The position numbers and the translations under genes are program-made. From NCBI GenBank assembly GCA_023417745.1, contig JAEZEM010000038.1, positions 1-12,264 of the forward strand: a stretch of 12,264 nucleotides of DNA. The letters run 5' to 3'. The notes under the pieces were generated by a model. It made no database searches. It was not told where the DNA came from and was given only the letters and a program-made list of their open reading frames with translations. The number at the start of each line of letters is the position of its first letter. Within the stretch, counting starts at the first letter, position 1. This stretch comes from Pseudomonadota bacterium (lineage in GTDB: Bacteria; Desulfobacterota; Desulfovibrionia; Desulfovibrionales; Desulfovibrionaceae). This document shows positions 6,328 to 12,264 of this stretch, piece after piece.

Positions 6328-6359
6328 AAAGGGGCCTCTCCGATTGGAGAGGCCCCTTT
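6328..6359 (-). terminator. Strong intrinsic terminator of the DUF1254/DUF1214 gene
   Basis: A perfect 14-bp stem (AAAGGGGCCTCTCC at 6328-6341 with 6346-6359) has a 4-nt loop, 17 nt past the stop codon of the minus-strand gene. On the minus strand it ends in a run of five T. It lies between convergent genes and could also stop plus-strand transcription from the small gene. Confidence 0.88.
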
Positions 6360-6376
6360 GCATTTCGGGACTAGGC

Positions 6377-7801
6377 TCAGTTGACGGTCTTGACCTCGGG
6401 AACCTTCCAGGTGTTGTTTAAAATCGACGGCGACTTTTCCTTGGGCCAGTACATCCGCAGCATGAGCACGAAGGTGTCCTTGGGCGCGGGCAGCCAGTTC
6501 GACTCCTTGTCCGGGCCGGGATTCTCGTTTTGGATGTAGAGATCGACCGAGCCGTCGGCATTGGCCTTGAGATTGTCTCGGGCGCTGATGCTTTGCCGGT
6601 TGAGGGGATTTTTGACGAAGTAATAATCCTTGTCATACATCGTCAGCGACCAGAAGCCGTCCACCGGCGGCAGTTGGCCCTTGGGGAAATGCATGACGTA
6701 CTTTTTTTCTCCGGAATAGGTCCCGATCAGGCTCGGGCCTTCGGACGTCGGATACACGGCGTCCTGAGACAGATTGGCCCCCAGGCCGTAATAGGTGACC
6801 ATGGCCCGCTGGACGTAGTCCGTGCCGTACGAACCGCACTTGCCCAGAATCAGCCAGCCGTTTTCCAACCGGTTCTCGCCGGTCAGAATGCCTTCCTTCA
6901 TCCACAGCTTGATGCGCTCCTGGGCCACCGTCGGCACGATGGCCAGGGCGTCCTTGGCCAAGGGGCCGAGCTTGCCGGCGTCAAAAGGCTTGCCCGGCTC
7001 AATGCCGAGCTTGGCCAGTTTGGCGACCATGGCCTTGTCGGCCGGCGCGGGCGGGTTGTCCTTGAGGAGTTTGGCCAGCAGATTGAAGTAGTCCACGGCG
7101 CTTAAGGCGTCGACCTGCTCCCGGACCGGAGTGCGCATGTTGATGGACGGATCGACCGTCACCGGCGGCGGCGTGTAGGGCTTGCCGTAGGAACTCAGCG
7201 GCACGGCCGAAATGGCGTCCTGCATCTTGTGCACGATGTCGTAGTCCTCGGGCGTTCCGGTGCAGTAGATGCGGCCAAGCACCCAGACCAGGGCCGTCGG
7301 CGACTTGTATTCCTTGACGCCGGCCGGAAGCTTGCCCTTCCAGCCCGGGCCGGTGATGGCGTACTGCTGCGGCCCCGTTCCGGTGGTGCGCTTGCCCGGC
7401 GAGGCAAAGACGTTGGTCCAGGCGTCGAGCATGGGGAAGAGATAGTACCGGCCACCTGCCTCGGGCAGGCTGATCACCCAGGGTTCCTTGGAAACATCAA
7501 GCCAGGTCGTGGTATAAAGCGTGTCGGCGTTGGGAGCCGTCACCTGCCGATCTTCCACCGTGGGATAGTCCCGCAGCCGCAGGAACTGCCCCATGGGCGC
7601 GGCCATGGCTTCCGGTTTGGCGACATTGGTGAGCACGCGTTTGGTCATTTCCATGGTGACCAGCGGATAGCCGTAGACGTAAGCTTCGACGGCAAGCGGC
7701 AGGGCCTCAATGACATTTTCCTTGGCCTGAACAGGCAATACGATCAAAAAAGACAGTGCCGCCCAAAGGGGCAGCATCCGTTTGAGCAGTCGGCATTTCA
7801 T
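6377..7801 (-). CDS. Secreted DUF1254/DUF1214 domain protein
   Basis: This is a 474-residue protein with a clear Sec signal peptide: MKCRLLKRM, a hydrophobic core LPLWAALSFLIVLP, and a likely cleavage after VQA at about residue 25. The mature protein should be periplasmic or exported. The N-terminal DUF1254 part carries AYVYGYPLVTMEMTKR, PNADTLYTTTWLDVSKEPW and GGRYYLFPMLDAWTNVF. The C-terminal DUF1214 part carries PPVDGFWSLTMYDKDYYFVKNPLNRQSI and LYIQNENPGPDKESNWLPAPK. The biochemical role of this family is not settled, so I assign none. The start at 7799-7801 has AAGGAG 9 nt upstream; 23 further open codons lack such support. It is a single-gene unit with a strong terminator and a long upstream region containing an AT-rich palindrome. 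Confidence 0.9.
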   Translation of the reverse strand: MKCRLLKRMLPLWAALSFLIVLPVQAKENVIEALPLAVEAYVYGYPLVTMEMTKRVLTNVAKPEAMAAPMGQFLRLRDYPTVEDRQVTAPNADTLYTTTWLDVSKEPWVISLPEAGGRYYLFPMLDAWTNVFASPGKRTTGTGPQQYAITGPGWKGKLPAGVKEYKSPTALVWVLGRIYCTGTPEDYDIVHKMQDAISAVPLSSYGKPYTPPPVTVDPSINMRTPVREQVDALSAVDYFNLLAKLLKDNPPAPADKAMVAKLAKLGIEPGKPFDAGKLGPLAKDALAIVPTVAQERIKLWMKEGILTGENRLENGWLILGKCGSYGTDYVQRAMVTYYGLGANLSQDAVYPTSEGPSLIGTYSGEKKYVMHFPKGQLPPVDGFWSLTMYDKDYYFVKNPLNRQSISARDNLKANADGSVDLYIQNENPGPDKESNWLPAPKDTFVLMLRMYWPKEKSPSILNNTWKVPEVKTVN

Positions 7802-8106
7802 ATGATTGTGCTCCTTGAACAGTTGAAATGACTCGAAAACATGCCCTGAACGACCTCGCGCACCTTTCATTCATAAGTCGCATAACACGAATCCGCTTCC
7901 GGTTTCCAGCACTTTGCGCGTTTGTTTCGCTGTCGCAACGGGCTGGCGACGCGCCGTAGACCTGTCGCCGGCGACAAGACGACAAATCTCGGCCTGGGAC
8001 AGGCCGAGAAGGCACGTCCTGGCTTGCTGGACAACGAAACGGCTGGTCTGAAAACGAAGCAGGAGGGGACGGCGCGCGCCACAAGACGATAGCGGCGTAA
8101 GGCCTA

Positions 8107-8138
8107 TTATAAAACATAACGACAGTTACGTTTTATAA
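8107..8138. promoter_or_regulatory. AT-rich 14-bp inverted repeat, candidate operator
   Basis: TTATAAAACATAAC (8107-8120) and GTTACGTTTTATAA (8125-8138) are reverse complements apart from one base, separated by GACA. The size and two-fold symmetry suit the binding site of a dimeric repressor. A perfect TATAAT overlaps its left edge on the minus strand (8106-8111), although no good -35 box is visible. The nearest gene reading away from it is the DUF1254/DUF1214 gene, about 305 bp downstream. A cognate regulator is not in the window. Confidence 0.5.
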
Positions 8139-8226
8139 ATACACAATCATATCAAGGCTTCATCTACCCTGTACTTTCGCTTTAGAAATACATGGGAATA
8201 CGCGAGGATCAGGCGGAAAGGGAGAC

Positions 8227-8257
8227 GCCTGGCCCGACGCAGGGCGGCGGGCCAGGC
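8227..8257 (-). terminator. Hairpin after the Sel1-repeat gene, possible terminator
   Basis: Arms GCCTGGCCCG (8227-8236) and CGGGCCAGGC (8248-8257) form a perfect 10-bp stem with an 11-nt loop, 15 nt beyond the stop codon. The downstream sequence on the minus strand, GTCTCCCTTTCC, lacks a good T-run, so termination may be weak or factor-dependent. Confidence 0.45.
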
Positions 8258-8272
8258 TCAGGCGGCCAGGCT

Positions 8273-8932
8273 TCAGCCGCCCCGGCGCGTAGCGGCGGCC
8301 GGGGCCGGCGCGGGCGGCGTCTTGCGCGGCGTCCAGGCGTTGGCCATGGCCTGCATGGAGTCGATCTGGCGTTTGTTCAGCGTGGCCCCGATCTGGTCGC
8401 GAAGCGCCAGAGCCGCGCTCTTGTCCTCGGCCGGCGTGTCCGGCGCGGCCGCAGCCAACAGCGTCCAGAAGTAGGCTTTGACCGGATTGGCCTCAATGCC
8501 TTTGCCGTACAGCTGCAAGGTGGCCAGCAGATATTGCGCCCCGCCCTTGCCGCCCTGGGCCGCCTCGGTGAGCTGCTTGACCGCGTCCTCGAAATTCTGG
8601 GGCACGCCCTGGCCGTAGTAATAGAGCTTGCCCAGGCAGTACTGGGCCTCGGGACTGCCGGCGGAGGCCGCCTTGCGGAACCACTCCGCCGCCTTGGCGT
8701 AGTCCTGGGGCACGCCCTGGCCGGTATAATACATGGCCGCGACCTGGTTTTGCAGGGTCACGTCGCCGGCTGTGGCCAGGGGCAAAAACTCCTCGAATGC
8801 CCGTGCATAGTCGCCGTCGCGCCAGGCGGCGCGGCCTTCTTCCAGTCCGGCCCAGGCCACGGCGGCCAGCCCCAAGGCCCCCCAGGCCACGCAGCCGAAG
8901 GTCAAGGCCAGCTTGCGCCAACGCTTAGTCAC
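8273..8932 (-). CDS. Sel1/TPR-repeat protein with N-terminal signal or anchor
   Basis: This is a 219-residue protein. It has a basic N-terminus (VTKRWRK), then a hydrophobic stretch at about 8-29 ending AVAWAG, which is a signal peptide or a single membrane anchor. About three Sel1-like repeats follow: MYYTGQGVPQDYAKAAEWFRKAA (68-90), LYYYGQGVPQNFEDAVKQLTEAA (104-126) and LYGKGIEANPVKAYFWTLLAA (141-161). The C-terminus is alanine/proline-rich. Such proteins are usually scaffolds for protein contacts, here probably in the periplasm. The start is a GTG at 8930-8932 with AAGGAGG a few nt upstream, inside the end of the transporter gene. The coding regions overlap by 8 bp, so translation is probably coupled. 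The 21 open codons before this start are arginine-rich and overlap the upstream gene. Confidence 0.85.
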   Translation of the reverse strand: MTKRWRKLALTFGCVAWGALGLAAVAWAGLEEGRAAWRDGDYARAFEEFLPLATAGDVTLQNQVAAMYYTGQGVPQDYAKAAEWFRKAASAGSPEAQYCLGKLYYYGQGVPQNFEDAVKQLTEAAQGGKGGAQYLLATLQLYGKGIEANPVKAYFWTLLAAAAPDTPAEDKSAALALRDQIGATLNKRQIDSMQAMANAWTPRKTPPAPAPAAATRRGG

Positions 8933-10037
8933 GCCCGCCCTCCTTGCCCGCCTCCGTGGGGCACGGCGGACAAGGCGGCGCAGTCGGCGCGCCATTCATG
9001 TCCAGGCCCAAAATGACGTAGCGGAAGACGAACACCGACACCGGCGCTCCAAGCACCATGCCCCACAAGCCGAAAAGTTTGTGGCCCACATACAGGATGA
9101 TCAGCGTGACCAGGGGGCTGATCTTGAACATGGCGGCCACGATGCGGGGATTTAAGATGTAGGTCTCGATGGTGTGCACGATGATGATCATGACGATGGC
9201 CCACAAGGCGTGGCTGGGTCCCACGGTGTTGACGGCCACGAGCACGATGGGGGCCGAGGAAATAAACGTCCCGAGCACCGGGATAAGGCCGCATAAAAAG
9301 ACCACCGTGGACAAAAGCCCCACCGGCTGGATGCCCAGCAGGTACATGCCCAGGGCGGTCAGCAGCGTGTTGACCCCGGCGATCATCATCTGGGCCCGAA
9401 AGCCCATGCCCACGACAATGGCAAAACGCACCACGCTGCGGGCCGTAACGTCGTAAATGTCGCGCAGCCGCGAATCGCGAAGCGAGATGGTCTTGGCCCG
9501 CAGCGTGGGGAAGTCGAGCATGATGAGGAAGCTGAAAAGCGTGCCGAGCAGAAAGGTCGAGACGTAGGTCGTGACCTGATTGAGCGAATTGACGGCCAGG
9601 GCGAAAAGCGTCTCGGCCTTGACCCCGACCAGGGCCTCCAGGGCCAGGTAATCCTTGACCTTGGAGATGGGCGCGGCCATGTCCGGGGCCAGCCAGGCCC
9701 ACTGGTCGAGGTGCATGCGCAGGGTCTCCAGGGTGTCGGGGAGCTTTTTGAGGAAGGCGGCGGATTCGGTCCCGATCTTGGGCACGACCGAACTGATGAT
9801 GGTCAGCACCACGGCCAGGAAGACGAGATAGATCGCCGTAGTCCAAAGGGCCCTGGGCCAGCGCGTCCTGGCGGCCAGCTTTTCGATGGGGCCGCTAAAC
9901 AGAAAGCACAGGATGTAGGTGGTGAAAACCAGCCCAAACAGGCCGTAGTAACTCGTCAGCCACACCAGACCGAAAAAGGCCGCCCAAATGGCCAGGGTCT
10001 TGTTGGTGCGCAGGATCTGGGCAATGTCGAATGGCAT
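8925..10037 (-). CDS. AI-2E-family (PF01594-type) membrane transporter
   Basis: This is a 370-residue inner-membrane protein of the AI-2E/PerM family. It has hydrophobic segments at about 15-48 (two helices), 62-84, 145-172 and several between about 205 and 350, with an extra-membrane domain at about 88-140. The family signature is near the C-terminus: HTIETYILNPRIVAAMFKISPL, then GHKLFGLWGMVLGAPVSVFVF. Members have been linked to autoinducer-2 export, Na+/H+ antiport or permease roles; the substrate cannot be read here. A cysteine/proline-rich tail (APPCPPCP) ends the protein. The ATG at 10035-10037 is preferred because it gives a short cytoplasmic lead before the first helix, though the Shine-Dalgarno is poor; 22 more upstream codons are open. 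The downstream Sel1 gene overlaps its stop, suggesting a joint function. Confidence 0.88.
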   Translation of the reverse strand: MPFDIAQILRTNKTLAIWAAFFGLVWLTSYYGLFGLVFTTYILCFLFSGPIEKLAARTRWPRALWTTAIYLVFLAVVLTIISSVVPKIGTESAAFLKKLPDTLETLRMHLDQWAWLAPDMAAPISKVKDYLALEALVGVKAETLFALAVNSLNQVTTYVSTFLLGTLFSFLIMLDFPTLRAKTISLRDSRLRDIYDVTARSVVRFAIVVGMGFRAQMMIAGVNTLLTALGMYLLGIQPVGLLSTVVFLCGLIPVLGTFISSAPIVLVAVNTVGPSHALWAIVMIIIVHTIETYILNPRIVAAMFKISPLVTLIILYVGHKLFGLWGMVLGAPVSVFVFRYVILGLDMNGAPTAPPCPPCPTEAGKEGGRD

Positions 10038-10133
10038 AGGTTCGTCCCGGTAGCACAATCGGAAGCCGGCGACAATCACGGACGGGCGGCCAGGGCGCGG
10101 CAAAGGCCCAACGGCCCGGACGCCGCAAGCATC

Positions 10134-10162
10134 TTGCCGGTTGTCCCGAACCTGCGTATGTC
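10134..10162 (+). promoter_or_regulatory. Possible promoter of the aminotransferase gene
   Basis: TTGCCG at 10134-10139 and TATGTC at 10157-10162 are 17 bp apart, in the 182-bp divergent gap and about 58 bp before the GTG start. The -35 matches 4 of 6 and the -10 matches 3 of 6 consensus positions. It resembles the TTGCCT-17-TATGCT candidate at 5867, but both are weak calls. Confidence 0.22.
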
Positions 10163-10219
10163 CCCTTGTCCCTTTTTTCCCAGAGCCCCTTATCCTTGCC
10201 GTAAAAGGACCGCAACGCC

Positions 10220-11353
10220 GTGCAACTCCCTCCCTTTCGCCTGGAGCGTTTTTTCGCCCGCCACGAGTTCACCGCCCCGCATCTGTTGTGCTGTTCCGAC
10301 GGCGAATCCCTGTCCGTCGGGGAACTTCTCGATCTCGTGCCCGGCGCGGCCGACGGGCTGTCCCGGGTCCACCTGGGCTACACCGAATCCAAGGGCGCGC
10401 CGGCCCTGCGCCAGGCCGTGGCCGACCTCTACGAGACCGCCCAACCAGACGACGTGCTGATCCATGTCGGGGCCGAAGAGGCCATCTTCACCTTCATGGC
10501 CGCCACGCTTGCCCCTGGCGACGCGGTGGTGGTGGTCGATCCCCGCTACCAGTCGCTTTCCGACGTGGCCCAAAGCCTCGGCGTGCGCGTCCTGCCCTGG
10601 CGTCTGGACCCGGCCCGGGGCTTCGCCCCGGACCTGGGCGAACTGGAGGCTCTGCTGGCCGAGCCGGCGGTCAAGGCCTTGGTGGTGAATTTCCCCCACA
10701 ACCCGAGCGGTTACCTGCCCGCGCCCGAGGATTTCGCGGCCATGCTGGCGGCGGCCGCCGCGCACGGGGTGCGCGTTTTTTCCGACGAGGTCTACCGCTG
10801 CTCCGAGGCCGAGGGCGTTCCCCCCTTGCCTGCGGCCTGCGATCTTGATCCCCGGGCCGTGTCGTTGGGGGTGTTGTCCAAATCCTACGGCCTGGCCGGG
10901 CTTCGCGTGGGCTGGGCGGCCTGCCGCGACCGGGAACTGCTGGCCCGCATGGCCTCGGTCAAGGACTACCTGTCCATCTGCGGTTCGGCCCCGTCGGAAT
11001 ACCTGGCCGGGTGCGCCTTGGCCGCCGGCCCGCGCCTTCTTGCCCGCATGGCCGGCATCCTGGAGCCCAATCGGCGCATCCTGGCGGATTTCTTCACGTC
11101 CCGGGCCGATTTGTTCGATTTCACGGCCCCACGCGGCGGCCTGACCGCCTTTCCGGCCCTGCGCCAAGGTTCGGCCGACGCCTTTTGCCAGGCGCTCCTC
11201 GAAGCGACCGGCGTGCTGCTCCTGCCCGGCAGCCTCTACGGCGAAACCTGGGCCAAACATTTTCGCATCGGCTTTGGCCGGATCGATTTCCGGGAAAATT
11301 GCGAACGTCTGGCCGGGTTTTGCCAAAATTGGAACCCCGGGCAGGGAGCCTGA
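10220..11353 (+). CDS. Class I/II (fold type I) PLP-dependent aminotransferase
   Basis: This is a 377-residue cytoplasmic enzyme of the aspartate aminotransferase superfamily. The PLP-site residues are in place: N161 in VNFPHNPSG, D189 and Y192 in FSDEVYR, K221 as the Schiff-base lysine in GVLSKSYGLAGLRVGW, and R229 for the cofactor phosphate. FRIGFGR near the C-terminus holds the arginine expected to bind the substrate carboxylate. The N-terminal LGYTESKGAPALRQAVADLY is also typical. The amino-acid specificity is not evident. The start is a GTG at 10220 with AAGGA about 10 nt upstream. It is divergent from the AI-2E gene. A solute-binding protein for amino-acid-type ligands follows 138 bp downstream on the same strand, but terminator-like sequences between them suggest separate control. 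Confidence 0.92.
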   Translation: MQLPPFRLERFFARHEFTAPHLLCCSDGESLSVGELLDLVPGAADGLSRVHLGYTESKGAPALRQAVADLYETAQPDDVLIHVGAEEAIFTFMAATLAPGDAVVVVDPRYQSLSDVAQSLGVRVLPWRLDPARGFAPDLGELEALLAEPAVKALVVNFPHNPSGYLPAPEDFAAMLAAAAAHGVRVFSDEVYRCSEAEGVPPLPAACDLDPRAVSLGVLSKSYGLAGLRVGWAACRDRELLARMASVKDYLSICGSAPSEYLAGCALAAGPRLLARMAGILEPNRRILADFFTSRADLFDFTAPRGGLTAFPALRQGSADAFCQALLEATGVLLLPGSLYGETWAKHFRIGFGRIDFRENCERLAGFCQNWNPGQGA

Positions 11354-11445
11354 AGGGCGGCCAAGCGCCCGGTTTTCCAGCGGCCGAGTCTTGAATTTTG
11401 TTGAAGATTCGGCCACAAGAGCGTGACAAAGCGTCCCGGCGTTAA

Positions 11446-11470
11446 GGGTACGTTCCCTTTTTCCTTTTAA
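11446..11470 (+). terminator. Weak terminator-like hairpin between aminotransferase and solute-binding protein
   Basis: AAGGG and CCCTT flank a short loop and are followed by a T-rich stretch TTTCCTTTT. The stem is only 5 bp. A second short hairpin (GGGCG/CGCCC, 11355-11370, then GGTTTT) directly follows the aminotransferase stop. Either could end that transcript; neither is strong. Confidence 0.25.
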
Positions 11471-11491
11471 CCGCAGCCACAGGAGTGTTCC

Positions 11492-12232
11492 ATGGTCAAA
11501 AAACTCGTTCTGACCCTCGCGCTTGTCGCCATGACGGCCTCCCCGACCCTGGCCAAAACCATCGTCTTCGCCACCGACGCCACCTGGCCGCCCATGGAGT
11601 TCGTGAACGCCGACAAGAAGATCACCGGCCTGGCCGTCGATCTCATGGAAGCCGCCGGCAAGGAAGCCGGGTTCACCCCGGAATTCAAGGCCGTGGCCTG
11701 GGACGGCATCTTCGCCGGTCTGGCCGCCGGCAAATACGACGCCATCTGCTCCTCGGTCACCATCACCGACGAGCGCAAGAACACCATGGACTTCTCCACC
11801 CCCTACATGAAGGTGCGTCAGGCCCTGGTCATCCCCAAGAAGTCCGCCGCCAAGTGCATCGAGGACCTCAAGGGCAAGACCCTGGGCGCCCAGATCAGCA
11901 CCACCGGCCACTTTGCCGTGAAAAAGACCGAAGGCGTCAAGGACAAGTCCTACGACGAAGTCGGCCTGGCCTTCGAAGACCTGTACAACGGCCGCATCGA
12001 CGGCGTGGTCTGCGATGATCCGGTCGCCAAGCTGTATGCCCTGAAAAAGGACAACTACAAGGACGCGCTGAAGATCGCCTGCATCATCCCGGCCGACGAC
12101 GAACTGTACGGCGTGGCCGTGCAGAAGGGCAACACCGAGACCCTGGAGCTCATCAACAAGGGTCTGGCCGCCGTCACGGCCAAGGGTCTGGACAAGGAAA
12201 TCCTCAAGAAATGGCTCGGCACGGCCGAGTAG
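11492..12232 (+). CDS. Periplasmic amino-acid-type ABC transporter solute-binding protein (SBP_bac_3 family)
   Basis: This is a 246-residue secreted binding protein, full length for family 3. The signal peptide is MVKKLVLTLALVAMTASPTLA, with likely cleavage after residue 21; it lacks a lipobox, so the mature protein should be free in the periplasm. The core shows TDATWPPMEFVN (28-39), GLAVDLMEAAGKEAG, a YDAICSSVTITDERKNTMDFSTPY block (R95 is the expected ligand-carboxylate contact) and a D-containing VVCDDPVAKLYAL (172-184). These are features of polar amino-acid binding proteins. Ligand identity is not resolved. The ATG at 11492 has CAGGAG 6-7 nt upstream. Codons are strongly biased (AAG, GTC, ATC, CTG), consistent with high expression. 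The permease and ATPase genes are not in the window; they may follow beyond 12264. Four cysteines (86, 122, 174, 197) are notable. Confidence 0.93.
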   Translation: MVKKLVLTLALVAMTASPTLAKTIVFATDATWPPMEFVNADKKITGLAVDLMEAAGKEAGFTPEFKAVAWDGIFAGLAAGKYDAICSSVTITDERKNTMDFSTPYMKVRQALVIPKKSAAKCIEDLKGKTLGAQISTTGHFAVKKTEGVKDKSYDEVGLAFEDLYNGRIDGVVCDDPVAKLYALKKDNYKDALKIACIIPADDELYGVAVQKGNTETLELINKGLAAVTAKGLDKEILKKWLGTAE

Positions 12233-12264
12233 GCCCGACCGGTTAACCGTCTCCGTCCGCCGGC

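Larger units (their letters stand above)
7802..8272. other. 471-bp gene-free region with hairpins upstream of the DUF1254/DUF1214 gene
   Basis: No convincing gene lies here; the open frames present lack a ribosome binding site and recognisable protein. It holds, left to right: a 14-bp perfect palindrome TGTCGCCGGCGACA (7963-7976); a hairpin with 9-bp arms TCTCGGCCT/AGGCCGAGA (7987-8009), followed on the minus strand by TTTGTCGTCTTGT; an AT-rich inverted repeat (8107-8138); and a hairpin just after the Sel1 gene (8227-8257). The stretch around 8100-8200 is clearly richer in A+T than the rest of the window, as expected of a promoter region. Confidence 0.7.

Noticed and set aside
7707..8117. 136-codon minus-strand frame in the gene-free region
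   Set aside because: Composition is arginine/serine/proline-rich without a domain or ribosome binding site, and it overlaps the signal-peptide region of the DUF1254/DUF1214 gene in another frame.
8192..9016. 274-codon plus-strand open frame
   Set aside because: Antisense to the Sel1-repeat gene. The opposite strand has repeats, signal peptide and Shine-Dalgarno; this one has none.
10190..11911. 573-codon open frame on the minus strand
   Set aside because: Antisense to the aminotransferase and the solute-binding protein, both of which carry clear family motifs. Its translation is a glycine/arginine/histidine-rich GC-shadow with no recognisable domain.
12238..12252. Palindrome CGGTTAACCG after the solute-binding protein gene
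   Set aside because: A 10-bp palindrome at the window edge with no visible T-run; too short and truncated in context to call a terminator or site.
1..12264. Search for CRISPR arrays, tRNA/rRNA genes, transposases, integrases, toxin-antitoxin or phage genes
   Set aside because: No regularly spaced direct repeats, no cloverleaf-like sequence noticed, and no open frame with recognisable mobile-element motifs. A tRNA or IS could still be missed by eye, but every long gene is explained.

Overview
The window reads as chromosomal DNA of a high-GC, Gram-negative deltaproteobacterium. The best guess is a Desulfovibrionaceae member of the Desulfovibrio/Solidesulfovibrio type. This rests on strong G/C bias at third codon positions, long G+C-rich intergenic hairpins, periplasmic signal peptides and a ruvB-ruvA-ruvC-yebC cluster. 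The assignment is inferred from style and gene content, not from a database match.

Left part (1-3158, all minus strand): DNA repair and translation housekeeping. Read in the direction of transcription, the order is rlmE (23S rRNA 2'-O-methyltransferase), yebC (TACO1-type translation factor), an intrinsic terminator, then ruvC-ruvA-ruvB. The three ruv genes are joined by ATGA stop/start overlaps and encode the Holliday-junction resolvase and branch-migration motor. ruvB runs off the left edge.

Middle (3214-6116): a divergent CgeB/DUF3880-like glycosyltransferase; a short minus-strand protein that resembles an IrrE/ImmA-type metallopeptidase with its zinc motif altered; a divergent zinc-ribbon plus PilZ-like protein; and a 54-residue hypothetical protein.

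Right part (6377-12232): a secreted DUF1254/DUF1214 protein with a strong terminator; a 471-bp gene-free stretch with an AT-rich 14-bp inverted repeat and several hairpins; a translationally coupled pair on the minus strand (AI-2E-family membrane protein, then a Sel1-repeat protein); a divergent class I/II PLP aminotransferase; and a periplasmic amino-acid-type ABC solute-binding protein at the right edge.

I see no phage, IS element, CRISPR array, tRNA, rRNA or evident defence island. The most notable non-coding signal is a 44-bp, perfectly conserved hairpin element. It occurs twice, at 1576-1619 and in inverted orientation at 6145-6188. Each copy starts 27-28 nt after a stop codon, with the same orientation relative to the upstream gene and a similar purine-rich spacer. 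The most notable proteins are the apparently degenerate IrrE-like protein and its divergent zinc-ribbon/PilZ neighbour. Most of the window is otherwise ordinary core genome.
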